The position numbers and the translations under genes are program-made. From Bolinopsis microptera (lineage: Eukaryota; Ctenophora; Tentaculata; Lobata; Bolinopsidae): a stretch of DNA of 64,000 bases. The notes under the pieces are model-generated. The model ran no database searches, was not told where the DNA came from, and saw only the letters and a list, made by a program, of their open reading frames with translations. How positions within the stretch are numbered: the first letter of the stretch is position 1; every line of letters begins with the position of its first letter. This document shows, piece after piece, positions 33,979 through 45,790 of the stretch. Where the stretch lies: contig NC_087080.1 of the NCBI RefSeq assembly GCF_026151205.1, positions 9,969,837 to 10,033,836 of the forward strand, given 5' to 3'.

Positions 33979-36900
33979 CTAATAAAAAGACTCCATCCTT
34001 TGGTTGGGTGCTTTCTCCAGGAAAGCCTTGTATCTCTTCTTATCATTTACTGTAACTGGCTCTTCTATTTCGTAGCTGGAGAACATCATGCCGTCCTCTG
34101 TCAGGATCTTAGCTAACAGTATATCTTCCTGGCGGGGGAGGGGGACGTTAGTTTTAAAGATCTTAGCTAACAGTAAATCTTCCTGGGGGAGGAGGGGGAC
34201 GTTAGTTTTAAAGATCTTAGCTAACAGTATATCTTCCTGGCGGGGGAGGGGGACGTTAGTTTTAAAGATCTTAGCTAACAGTATATCTTCCTGGGGGGGA
34301 GGGGGACGTTAGTTTTAAAGATCTTAGCTAACAGTATATCTTCCTGGGGGAGGGGGACGTTAGTTTTAAAGATCTTAGCTAACAGTATATCTTCCTGGGG
34401 GAGGAGGGGGACGTTAGTTTTAAAGATCTTAGCTAACAGTATATCTTCCTGGGGGAGGAGGGGGACGTTAGTTTTAAAGATCTTAGCTAACAGTATATCT
34501 TCCTGGGGGGGGGGGGGGACGTTAGTTTTAAAGATCTTAGCTAACAGTATATCTTCCTGGGGGAGGAGGGGGACGTTAGTTTTAAAGATCTTAGCTAACA
34601 GTATATCTTCCTGGGGGGAGGGGGACGTTAGTTTTAAAGATCTTAGCTAACAGTATATCTTCCTGGGGGGAGGAGGGGGACGTTAGTTTTAAAGATCTTA
34701 GCTAACAGTGTAGGGTCAGTGAATAATAAGTCTTAAATTCTTAAAAATTGATCGGGAAATTAAATATTTATCTTAGATTACATAACATTTCGTAGACTAA
34801 AATATTTTAAAGATACCTTAGTATTACTGTAAATTGATTAAAATGTCCTCGCCTACTAGTTTGCCTGGGAAACAGGCTGGGACTGTCATCGAACTGCGGG
34901 CGAAACGGCCGTTTTCGTGGAGTGAAAATACTGAAACATGCCGTGAAATGGTACAAAAACTAAGGTTTTTGTTTTCTGTTTCGACCCAGCCGTCTAAAAG
35001 CTCGTTGACAGTCTCAGCTATTTTTTGTAGCACGTGAAAGTTGCATCCTGGGAATTGGATTTGAACGTGGTCGGGACAGATTATCCCGGTATGGACCGGT
35101 TTGGTTTCCTTAGTGATTTACGAGAATTCCGGTATGGACCGGTTTTGTTCCCTTAGAGATCAAGGGTTTAGGAATTGTCTAGTTATTTGTCGAAATAGAA
35201 GATTAGAAAAGATATCTTTGGATTTCTGTACATGACTACTTTCACTATTGATTCTTTGCAAACCTCAAAATTTAAAGCCTATTAGTTGTTCTGATCTAAT
35301 GATTCCAATTTTACTCCCGTTAAATTCTCTACACGAACTAGTGAATTAATAGGTTCATAGCTATGAATCGTCAAATACTCGTGAAATATTCTTGTAGTGG
35401 AGCATTTGGACAGGGCCATTTACTTTGTACTCAGGTCACAACAGAGATATTTTAGAGTTTCATCGGCTCACTCTTGAGTGTCGTTCATGTAGAATCAATT
35501 TATAGACCAGCTCGTAACAACAAACTCATGACGAAACATTACCTAATAATGGAATTAAATAAATTAGCAAACACCTAGACCCCTAGACGATCAGCCAAGC
35601 AGCCAGGGCTGCGCAACAGTATATCTTCCTGGGGAGGAGGAGGGGGACGTTAGTTTTAAAGATCTTAGCTAACAGTATATCTTCCTGGGGGGAGGGGGAC
35701 GTTAGTTTTAAAGATCTTAGCTAACAGTATATCTTCCTGGGGGAGGAGGGGGACGTTAGTTTTAAAGATCTTAGCTAACAGTATATCTTCCTGGGGGAGG
35801 AGGGGGACGTTAGTTTTAAAGATCTAAGCTAACAGTATATCTTCCTGGGGGGAGGGGGACGTTAGTTTTAAAGATCTTAGCTAACAGTATATCTTCCTGG
35901 GGGAGGAGGGGGACGTTAGTTTTAAAGATCTTAGCTAACAGTATATCTTCCTGGGGGGAGGGGGACGTTAGTTTTAAAGATCTTAGCTAACAGTATATCT
36001 TCCTGGGGGAGGAGGGGGACGTTAGTTTTAAAGATCTAAGCTAACAGTATATCTTCCTGGGGGGAGGGGGACGTTAGTTTTAAAGATCTTAGCTAACAGT
36101 ATATCTTCCTGGGGGAGGAGGGGGACGTTAGTTTTAAAGATCTAAGCTAACAGTATATCTTCCTGGGGGGAGGGGGACGTTAGTTTTAAAGATCTTAGCT
36201 AACAGTATATCTTCCTGGGGGAGGAGGGGGACGTTAGTTTTAAAGATCTTAGCTAACAGTATATCTTCCTGGGGGAGGAGGAGGGGGACGTTAGTTTTAA
36301 AGATCTAAGCTAACAGTATATCTTCCTGGGGGAGGAGGGGGGACGTTAGTTTTATACGCTAATTTAAGGTTCCTGCTTGTTCTGACAAGTGATGTAGAGT
36401 CTTGAGTTGAGGTGGGATGTTAGACAAAAATTATTGTTTGTTGGCTTTATTATTTACGCAACGTGAACTTACAAATTAATATTAAAACTCTCCCATGAAA
36501 GAAAACACGTAGTTGAATAATTATCATTATAGTGGGACAGATGACACGATTGTTAGCATCCTGGTGGAATGTAGTTACTGTTCACATTACTAATAGGTAT
36601 ATAATTAAGACAAATGATGTACATTGTACACATGTGGGAAATAGGTACCTACCACTATACACACTGCACTATAGATTAGAAATACATTGTACAATCTAAA
36701 ATATACACTACATTGTGAAACTTTACAAGGAATACAGTAGCGCCTCTCAAAGATGCATTTTAAAGTTTAAAGTCTTCACTGCGATAACAGAACTTTTGAT
36801 ATTACATATTTTAAGTACATTTTGAAAGTAGTTATTACATCAAACTGCTTAGCAACAAACTGCTGAGGTAGTCTTTCACTATTAATTGTGAAGGAAGATA

Positions 36901-39900
36901 TTATGATTTTGTAAACTAGGTGGCCCAATTACAGCTGTCTGGTATCATGAGTAACCCCAGTATTCAAAGTGAGCTAACATTGAAATAGTGTTATCAGCTT
37001 TATAGCAGGCAATATAATGGTTGATATGAATTGAAGGAACTATAACTATGTAAATTATGTTGTTTACAAATAAAATGCAGACATCAAATATTTTAAATTA
37101 AATTAAGGGTTGTAAACCATATCCAACACGACTCATAAATAATCTAGATTGGCTAATCTATGTTTCAAATAACTGACTAACCTGAATGTTACCATCAGAC
37201 TGTAAGTCACATACACCAGATTGGTATTTCTGGAATTCTATCAGATGACGGGATAACTCCCAACACTTCTCAAAGTTTATCAGCTCCGTACCTTCTACCT
37301 ACAGATAAACGGAACTATTACCATTTTTACATTCATGATTAGCTTGAAAATACCAACGAAAGAAATGAAGCATCATGACATGAGCTATACTTTAACGTTT
37401 TGTTTACTTAAACTGTTGAATTTAAAAATTCATAAAACCTTTAAAGAAACGTACCCTGGTTTTCTTAATCTCGCATGTAGTGTGAATATCCTTTACCAGT
37501 AAAGTAAAGAAAGGTATGACACAAGTGTGTTGTTTCTCGGCGTTCTTCATAGCTGTTCGGTAGGTTTTGAAGTTCTCAGAGGGACTCATTTGTCGTTCTA
37601 AGTTTGAAAGGTGCTCAACTTTGTTCTTGTCTAACTTTTCCCGTAGTTTATGTAGTCGAGTTATAGAGCTCTGAAAGTATGGAATGGTTATTGGTTAGAC
37701 TGCGATACTCACGAATAAACTTGTATTGAGGGAAATCTTAGAAACAGCAGTTTATGAAAATTAACAGTCCGAGACTAAAATTTTTGTAAAGCACAGGGTG
37801 GCCCAGAATTAACTAGAATTCTCTGTTAAAGGAAAAAAGAAGAATTAATAGTACTAATGCGAGAGATATTCTGTATAATTAAGACTAAGTCACTGTAAGT
37901 CACATCATAACTTCATCTCAATACTCACCTGATTAAGACCCGCTAGTACAGACATAGCAGAGTTAAAATTGCCAACACTAAAACAACACACAGCCACGTC
38001 CATGTAATACTCCATGGTGATGTTCCTAGCTCCACCAAGCTCCGGTGCTAACACAGCTGATGCTGTAAAGTGGGACAAGTGGTTGAACCTGCAACATAGG
38101 GCGGTTATAACACACAGTGCAAATTTAAGAGTTAATGATTGGTTTTTGTGCTGGCACCAAACGTTCAAAGATATATGTCAAACGACATGTTACTTGATAA
38201 AACAATATCCGAATTGAGCTCAATTGAGTCGGAAGAGAAGCACTAGTAAGTACTCAGATCCCAGTTCGTATCGACTTACCAATTAACATATTTGTTGACG
38301 TTTTGACAGAGACTGTCTTTAGCCACATCTTTACCCAACATTGAGATCATCTCATCACAAGAGATGTTGTTGAGAAAATCTAGCTCTATGTGTGTAAGTT
38401 GTGCTGCTATCAGCTCCGGCTTTATATCTCTTACCTGAATCAGTCAGCAGTAAATATCACGTTATATGCTCAGAGGATTAGTAGTTGTAAAGATTTAAAA
38501 TGTCGAGGAAATCCTTGAAGGAGGGCTCAGAAACAAAAACACGTTTTGCAACAAAACTTTAGCGGAAAAAAATTTGGGATAAGACTCACCAAATTAACAT
38601 CCTCCCATGACTCTGATTTGGGAACCTTCTTTTTAGTTTTGACATCAGTAAGCCTGTTATCCAACATCTGTATTAATCTGTTACATCCCCTAGAACAGCT
38701 GGGGTCTAAATTCTGACAGAAACGTCTTGCTTCGTGTAGTTTCTCCATGAGAGTAGGACGGTTGAAGTCGTTGGGAAAAGTTTCGGTCCATTGTAGAATA
38801 AATAAAAGTAGATGAGGAGCAACCTGAAAATTAGATGAAATTTGACAAATTATTCGACTACTTTTCTTGTTTCATGTTTTTTAAGTCTAAAAATAAATGC
38901 GATCTATCCGGGATGAAATGTGTATCTTTAAAGCTCCTAATGATAACTAATAAGAAAATTGGACAAATTGTAACTCACAGTCGCAGTGTCAGGAAGATCT
39001 GGATTTGACTGTTCAATTTGACACCTTTCCACCACCTGTAATAGATATATAAGTGCTGATTACATTAAATTTGAATAGATTCAAATTATATCTCAGGCTC
39101 ACATATATATATATATGTGAGCCTGAGATATAATTTGATATATATATATGTATATATATATATAACTCTAAAAGTCTGGTCACAAGAGCAACTGCCTAAA
39201 CGTGCAGAAGTGAAAACAAATACATAAAATACTAGCAATCCTTTAAATTCGCAATAAATAAATTCGTTCAATGTCATAAGACTGTTATGTATACAATTCT
39301 CAATATAGGCTGAGCTTCCTATCAACTTAGGCTGAAATACCTGCTTTAGGACGTCTATTGGATCAACAAACAATCTGCAAGCTGAAATAAACGCAAACAG
39401 GTAATCTTCAGTAGGATAATACTCCGATGTTGGTGTCAGGTGCCTGGAATAGTGATTAGAGAGATTATTGTCTTAATTAATATGTTAATCAGCAGATCTG
39501 TATTTACTCAATGTTCAACTAAGTAATGTTTAAATGTTTGTGGAAGTGGGCCAACAAATGATCAAACTTTGTTCAGAGCAAATGAAAGGGTGAGAACAAA
39601 ATATGACATGCATTAAGGTAGAGACAGTCAAATGTTACTCTAAAGTTCAGAGTGGACAGCTATCATTTGCAAACATCTACTAAATTCAAAATAGATTTGT
39701 CAAATTTCTGACATCTTCTATATGGCCTGACTTTACAGAGTAACTTATAAAACTCACCCTCTTTATAATTACATGATTATTTCAAAACCTTTTAAAAAAC
39801 TCACCCAATTAAGTCATTAATGGAACCCGCTACAACTTTTCCATTTTCAAATTCTAGAGTGTTGTCGTCATCTTCATCCATGCTACAATGATTAACTATA

Positions 39901-39911
39901 CGGTTAGACAC
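33979..39911 (-). CDS. RASGEF1: RASGEF1-family Ras/Rap guanine nucleotide exchange factor (9 exons)
   Basis: Exons are 39911-39805 (ATG at 39881), 39443-39341, 39035-38979, 38823-38590, 38434-38280, 38088-37929, 37670-37455, 37298-37182 and 34128-33979. Phases agree and give 422 aa. The N-terminal part (GKVVAGSINDLIGHL, then EYYPTEDYLFAF) matches the RasGEF_N region of RASGEF1A/B/C. The catalytic CDC25-type domain spans about 165-400: AAQLTHIELDFL, WFNHLSHFTA, EYYMDVAVCCFSVGNFNSAM (the helical-hairpin region), a PSENFKTYR block and VIPFFTLLVKDI. The family activates Rap2 in mammals. It is shorter than human (about 470-480 aa), mainly at the N-terminus; the first exon is open upstream of the ATG back to a splice acceptor, so a 5' exon may exist. 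The last exon starts inside a minisatellite of its own splice site. The C-terminal tail (MMFSSYEIEEP) aligns with the human LFVASFESEGP. Confidence 0.9.
34105..34713 (-). repeat. Minisatellite of 3' splice sites, proximal array (11 acceptors)
   Basis: The 52-57-bp units read on the minus strand as a branchpoint-like AACTAAC, a C-rich tract, CAG|, then GAAGATATACTGTTAGCTAA GATC, the first coding bases of the last RASGEF1 exon. The copy at 34128 is the one in frame with the rest of the exon. Unit length varies in the C-rich tract (for example 54 and 53 bp). Confidence 0.93.
34714..35611. other. 0.9-kb unique block inside the splice-site minisatellite
   Basis: It separates the two arrays and is bordered by AACAGT at both junctions, as an insertion with a 6-bp target duplication would be, although no terminal inverted repeats are evident. 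It holds an ORF on each strand at 34824-35037. The minus-strand reading (GRFARSS, CFPGKLVGEDILINL) ends in a stop. A GGTATGGACCGGTTT direct repeat lies at 35089 and 35130. Coding status is unknown. Confidence 0.55.
35612..36352 (-). repeat. Minisatellite of 3' splice sites, distal array (14 acceptors)
   Basis: Same unit and orientation as 34105-34713. Several copies share the variant GATCTAAGC, so groups of units were copied together. The array ends at GTTAGTTTTATACGC. Confidence 0.93.
39081..39138. repeat. Perfect 58-nt palindrome in RASGEF1 intron
   Basis: Arms of TCAAATTATATCTCAGGC followed by TCACATATATA meet with no spacer, then (TA)n continues to 39175. It would form a cruciform or hairpin. 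It resembles a minimal MITE but no target duplication was found. Confidence 0.9.
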
Positions 39912-40677
39912 CTAAAAGTAAACTTCTGTCAATAAATTAATAAATGCTTGCGAGGTAAGCTAAAACGTGTGCTATTAACTAATCAACACAATCACGCCCT
40001 GCTTGATTGGACCGTCAAAGATTTTGACTGCGCCTATCTTATTTCCCAAACATTATAACTGGCTGGTCACACACATCTCAATTAAAATTACCCTAGGCTA
40101 GCTACTGTTTTCCAAGTCTTGTCCTGTGAGTAAAGTATGTGTGAGAAAGTTTTAACAAAATTATTTTAAAATCACCTTGAAGCTGCATTTTATATCCTCG
40201 AACTACACAATACAAACTAAAACATGTTTTAGTGTAGACTTTTTGTCACAACAAGACTGCAACCTATAATAACAACTATAAACAGAATCCCTAATGTCTG
40301 CTAACAATTTTTCTAGTCCTAATCTGAGCCTAGTCTCTATAAACTTAACTGAACTAGCGTTTCGGTGTGTGCAAAAGCTTCCAGGCACGTGCATTCCTTG
40401 CCCCGTTAGTTACCTGTCCTTCCAAAACCAAACAAGCAGTCAAGGACAAAAAGTCATACACCAAATGGGCATTATATTTTATGAATTGTTTTACATCTTT
40501 TTATTCTGTAAAAATGTGCTAAAATTAAATTTCTTGTTTCATTGAAATTTAATGTTTCATTGAAATAAACAAAAACGGTAAACATTTTAAAAACCAGAAA
40601 ATAAAACCCTTAGTAACTTATAAAATGGTCAACTAAAAATAAAATTCCATAAATTCATATCAAAACAACTTGCAGTT
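39912..40677. other. Upstream of RASGEF1, no exon recognised
   Basis: It may hold the promoter and a 5' exon. The minus ORF 40394-40203 and the plus ORF 40294-40545 overlap each other and show no conserved features. Confidence 0.4.
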
Positions 40678-40759
40678 TTACCTGGGGACACCAGGCTATA
40701 ATGTTCATAAACATAGAATAGAGATAAGGCGGAATGACAGGCTGAGCGCCGCCCAGTAA
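40678..40759. mobile_element. 82-bp MITE with 9-bp target duplication
   Basis: CTTGCAGTT flanks both ends (40669-40677 and 40760-40768). The ends are TTACCTGGGG and CCGCCCAGTAA. It contains GGCGGAATGACAGGCTGAGC, in reverse orientation to 13979-14070. Confidence 0.85.
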
Positions 40760-40768
40760 CTTGCAGTT

Positions 40769-41247
40769 CAGACCCTAGCCCATGAAACACTTCCCGGCCT
40801 TTTATGATCTATTCTTGGAGTGTTGATCAGATTCAGGTCCAAATCGCTTATTGCCGTGGTGCGTGGATGGAAGAGTTTTAGCACCTCTGTAACCTCCTGT
40901 TACCCCTGGGAATTATACAAGTTCTGAGTAGAGTCTGTGTAAGGCAAATTACATCACATCACAGTACCTTTGGCCTTTCTTAAGGCTGATCTTATCTACT
41001 CCTGATACAAATCTTGTTCAACAAACTTAATTCAGAATCTATGACATTTTGATATCTATAGGATTATGCATCTGCTTTGTGATTCTAGTTTGATCCATGC
41101 ACCTATTGCAGTCAATTTTAAAAATTCAACAATAACCAGTATCCTTATACTAACCCTAATAATTAAAATTATTAAAAAAATATACACATAATTGTCACAA
41201 TGACCCTATATAAAAACAACCCTTCAAAAAATCAATATATTCCCTAT
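40769..41247. other. Intergenic, no gene recognised
   Basis: AT-rich sequence. A TATACACATAAT...ATGACCCTATATAAA block here (about 41180-41215) recurs at 44100-44150 just outside the other end of the foldback element. Confidence 0.45.
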
Positions 41248-43999
41248 TACTCTAGTAGCAGGGCATAGTTGAGTGTGCACTTCGATGTATACGATTTCTT
41301 ACAACACAGGGTTGTTTGTTAGGTCATTCTAAACCAGAATCGTTTAGGTGGACAATTTGTTTCGCTAGAGACAACCCTACAGGGCAAATTTTCTAAATTA
41401 CCCTCAGTCGCGTATACGGGATTTTCGTATTTCGGCTCCTGAAGGTCATAGAGACTTCATTTTTGGCGTAAAATTACCGCAGTGGCCACATTAATATACA
41501 ACTTATTAATGAATGTATGGTCTAAAATTGTTTGTTCCCGAGATATCTGCAAAAAACTAATTTAAGCTCAGACGTAGGCACAAATTTCATTAAATTTGTA
41601 TCTCAGCTTCTGAAGGTCTTAGAGACTCAAACTTTGGCTTAAAATGACCGCAATGCACATGTTTATATTGACACTATAAAGGTCATAAAGGTCCAAAATG
41701 CTTGCTTTTGGAAAAAATCCAGAAAAACTGATTTTCACTGCCAGGGCGAGTGAAAAAAATCTACTAATTGAAATCGAGTATGCAGTTTGGTGTCTACAAA
41801 TTTTCTAGAAACCAGGTCCTTTGTAAGGTCATTCTGGATCAGAATTGATAAGGTACGCAATTTCTATCAGTAGTTCCAACCCTAGGGGGGAAATTTCTAA
41901 ATTACCCTCAGGCGCAAATATATGACTTTTGTATCTCGGCTTCAGAACGTTGTAGGGGCCTCTCTTTTAGCTCAAACTAACTGCAAAAGCCACATAATTT
42001 ACATACAAGCAATAAAGCAACATAGGGTTTATGGTGCTTATCTTTGGAGATATTCATTAAAAACTGTTTTAACTTTCGTGCATCCTAAAATAGTAACATC
42101 AAACAGGTAATTAACCGCTTGTTTGGCCGGGACTGGGACTGGGAAAAAGTGCCAGGACCGGGATTAAGACCGGGATTAGGGATCGGGATTAAGCCGGGAT
42201 CCCGGTCTTACCACAAGTTGGGCTCTCTCCAGTACTGTTTGACTATTATGGCTAATCAACTCCAATCCAACCTCATGTAGTAGAATCTACTTTTAGTTTC
42301 CTTCAATTCTGCTACCTCCACTCTACCTCCTTCTAGCAATCTCTGAATGCTACTTCCTGCTCTATCTAGCTTCCACCAACATCCACTTATTGGTGTTAAG
42401 CTACCACTAGCACCTGCAAATTCTAGTCCTATCCAGCAAATAGCAGGTTTCCTCTTCCTCAATGAGCTGGAAATTGTTGAATGCAGCTGAGGCAGCCGGA
42501 AAGAGCCATCAATAAATTGTTGCTGGCGGTGCTATAAAAGGTAAGAGGTAGCTAAAGTTTAGTTTGCTAGAAAGAACAGAGTTTGGAGGGGCCAGGGGGC
42601 CTTGCAGTAGTAGCTAAATAGATGTAGCCGAAGTAGGTGAAAAGAGCTGGAATTGGTGGTTTCTGCCCACTGGTGGTACCTGTATAGAGCAGGAGGTAGC
42701 ATTTAGAGGTTGCTAGAAAGAGCTAAAATTATAACGTGATGGTGGTAGCTGGGTAGAATAGGCATGGCATGGAGGTAGCAGAATTAAAGGTAGCTAGAAG
42801 TAGATTCTACTTCATGAGGTGGGGTTGAAGTTGATTAGCCATAATAGTCAAACAGTACTGGAGAGAGCCCAACTTGTAGTAGCTATAACGAGATAGTTAG
42901 ATGTTCATGTATAAATTTGGGGATTGAAGTGGTTTGAAGTAGCCAGAGACATGGTTAGATGTATACATTTGGGGATAAGATAAGATAGCTGGAAGGAGCT
43001 TCTGAAACTGAATTGTGTTGCTCCATAAATATTATCTGAATGTGTTCATGCTGAACATTTTGCTGTTCTGCAAGTACCTAAAGTGTCTGTAAGACTTTTT
43101 TAGCCCAGGATACCAAAATTAATTACATGATTGATGTTACTAATCACTTACTATTATAGGATGCACGAAAGTTAAAACAGTTTTTAGTGAATATCTCCAA
43201 AGCTAAGCACTATAAACTCTATGTTGCTTTATTGATTGTATGTAAATGTGGCTTTTGCAGTTAGTTTGAGCTAAAAGAGAGGCCCCTACAACGTTCTGAA
43301 GCCGAGATACAAAAGTCATATATTTGCGCCTGAGGGTAATTTAGAAATTTCCCCCCTAGGGTTGGAACTACTGATAGAAATTGCGTACCTTATCAATTCT
43401 GATCCAGAATGACCTTACAAAGGACCTGGTTTCTAGAAAATTTGTAGACACCAAACTGCACACTCGATTTCAATTAGCTTCTAGAGTAGATTTTTTTCAC
43501 TCGCCCCAGTGAAAATCAGTTTTCCTGGATTTTTTCCAAAAGCAAGCATTTTGGACCTTTATGACCTTTATAGTGTCAATATAAACATGTGCATTGCAGT
43601 CATTTTAAGCCAAAGTTTGAGTCTCTAAGACCTTCAGAAGCTGAGATACAAATTTAATGAAATTTGTGCCTACGCCTGAGCTTAAATTAGTTTTTTGCAG
43701 ATATCTCGGGAACAAACAATTTTAGACCATACATTCATTAATAAGTTGTATATTAATGTGGCCACTGCGGTAATTTTACGCCAAAAATGAAGTCTCTATG
43801 ACCTTCAGGAGCCGAAATACGAAAATCCCGTATACGCGACTGAGGGTAATTTAGAAAATTTGCCCTGTAGGGTTGTCTCTAGCGAAACAAATTGTCCACC
43901 TAAACGATTCTGGTTAAGAATGACCTAACAAACAACCCTGTGTTGTAAGAAATCGTATACATCGAAGTGCACACTCAACTATGCCCTGCTACTAGAGTA
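41248..43999. mobile_element. 2.75-kb foldback element with 0.9-kb arms
   Basis: Both ends start TACTCTAGTAGCAGGGCATA, and the inverted arms run about 41248-42120 and 43999-43130. TAT flanks both sides. Each arm carries about three diverged subterminal repeats with a CTCAGCTTCTGAAGG-type motif. There is no transposase. The middle holds GGGACCGGGATTA-type repeats (42125-42212) and a nested element. Confidence 0.85.
42213..42877. mobile_element. 665-bp palindromic element nested in the foldback
   Basis: The ends ACAAGTTGGGCTCTCTCC are inverted copies, and the inverted similarity runs about 100 bp. The interior is rich in GGTAGCT/AGCTACC motifs. A clear target duplication is not visible. The minus ORF 42462-42256 lies within it and is not a gene. 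Confidence 0.7.
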
Positions 44000-44489
44000 T
44001 ATCTCAAATATTGGGAGAAAAATTTGAATATCAACCTTTGCCTTGTGGCTCCAAATTCAAATGTAAACTGTTTATATCAACAAACTTTTTTAAAATTATA
44101 AAATTATTCAAACAATATACACATAATATAGCAATGACCCTATATAAAATCAACCCTTTAAGAATTCAAAAAATTCCCTTAACAATTAAAAATTACCCTT
44201 GGCCTTGTGGCTCCAAGTTAAGATCTAGATTGTTTATATCAACAATGTTTTTTCTCGCACCTCTGTCTCCACGGAGAGAAATCACTGTTGTCAACAAACT
44301 AACTAACTACTAACCCTAATATATACTAACCCTAACAAGAAATTGAACCAACTTCGTTATATGGTCATATCACGTGATCGAGACAGTGTGACACATACCG
44401 ATATCTCGCGCTGGTGGCTGGGAGCATTTTAACACCCAATGTCATGTGAGGTGATTTTGAAGGAATGATACTTGTTCAAATTAGTATGT
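44000..44489. repeat. Dispersed repeat, third CCCTAA-containing copy
   Basis: CTAACCCTAA stretches at 44305-44335 precede GGTCATATCACGTGATCGAG and a GGGAGCATTTT block, as at 12475-12640. Two CCTTG(G/T)CCTTGTGGCTCCAA segments (44036 and 44198) form a direct repeat of about 165 bp period. Confidence 0.65.
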
Positions 44490-44855
44490 AGTAGCGCGCA
44501 CTTTTTTCTTCTCAAAAGGCACGAAGCTTTGAAGTAGCGCAAAGGGTCAGTTCATTTAATTTACAATGGACAAGGGGTAATTTGGAATCAACGTTTAAAA
44601 ATACATCGATTAATGTCAAATATTGGTTTTAACTGTCATGGGCCCTTGCAAAAAAATTAAAAATCGAGTACTGAAATAAAACTTCAATTTCTCTATAGCG
44701 CACAATAGCAATTGTAAATATTTGGCGTTACTTCACATTTGTGTTTTGTTTTTGCAGTAGCAAGTAGCGCGCACGTATCCGCAATGGCGTTGACCATTGT
44801 TAATGGTCTGGCCCGGCGCGCGCTACTTCGAGAAGAAAGCGGCGCGCGCTACTTC
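44490..44855. mobile_element. Candidate MITE, imperfect GC-rich inverted ends
   Basis: The left end GTAGCGCGCACTTTTTTCTT and the right end AGAAGAAAGCGGCGCGCGCT are inverted matches with several mismatches. GCGCGC/CTACTTCGA motifs repeat inside. No firm target duplication was found. Confidence 0.4.
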
Positions 44856-45149
44856 GAAGAAATTTAGACGAGTAACATCCGTCAACAATGGCGCTACTAT
44901 ATTCAATGTTGTAAATTTATAATCTACCAAAACACGCGCCAAGTTGGACTCGTCGACGGTTTCTATTATTTGGAACAAATATTAATTACGATCCACCCGT
45001 TAGTTAAATGTGAAGCAAATATATGATAATGCGCGTGGTGCTTCAAAGCGGCAACGTTTCCCAAAATATATGTAAAACTTTGCTTGTTGCTTTATCGAAT
45101 CACACTGCGCTTCATCCATCATCCTTTACTTCGTCAGTGCAATTTTTAG

Positions 45150-45526
45150 TTAGTGGGCAGCGCTCAGCCTGTCATTGATTCTGATTTATTGATTGTAAAA
45201 TTGCATAAACGTGCCTACTTGCGCGTTTTAGAGGGTTCAATTACGCCAGGCTATGTTTATGAACATAATATCCTGGGTCCCCAGGTAAGTGACCACCATG
45301 CATTCACGTAATCATTTATAATCAATTGCGGCTTTAGAACAAAACATGTGCACCCGGTTACTACCAAGTGGAAAAAATGACGTTCAAGAGCCGCGTGCTG
45401 AGTTAGATAGTAAAATCTGATTATTGGATTGTTAAATAAAAAACGCGCCCATTTGTGCATTTGAAAGGGTTCAAATACGCCAGGCTATGTTTATGAACAT
45501 AATAGCCTGGGGTCCTCCGGTAAGAT
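45150..45526. mobile_element. Two diverged copies of the GGGC(G/A)GCGCTCAGCC family
   Basis: The first copy (45150-45295) has AGTGGGCAGCGCTCAGCC at one end and ATATCCTGGGTCCCCAGGTAA at the other. The second (about 45455-45526) keeps only the GCCAGGCTATGTTTATGAAC to GGGGTCCTCCGGTAA half. Both share a GGGTTCAA(T/A)TACG internal block. Confidence 0.6.
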
Positions 45527-45790
45527 TCTTAGTTGAGCAAAATGTCTATCTATAAGACAAATACAAATGACATATTGATTCATTTTTTGAAAGAGTCTTA
45601 TCTATCTAATGTTACGGTTTCAGACTTATCATAAATTTATTTTGCATCCAATGAATTGATTGAATGGTTTAGCTGAACAAAGTTTTTTTACTTATTGAGT
45701 GGTTATTGATTATGTATACATCGATAACAGCTTTTACACCTGGATGTTTCTTTCAAAGTTAATACCTTCATTTCCTAGTCAGCACACAGT

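Noticed and set aside
34834-35037. Plus-strand 67-codon ORF in the block between splice-site arrays
   Set aside because: The opposite strand is equally open, and neither has a recognised domain. It is kept only as part of the unique block.
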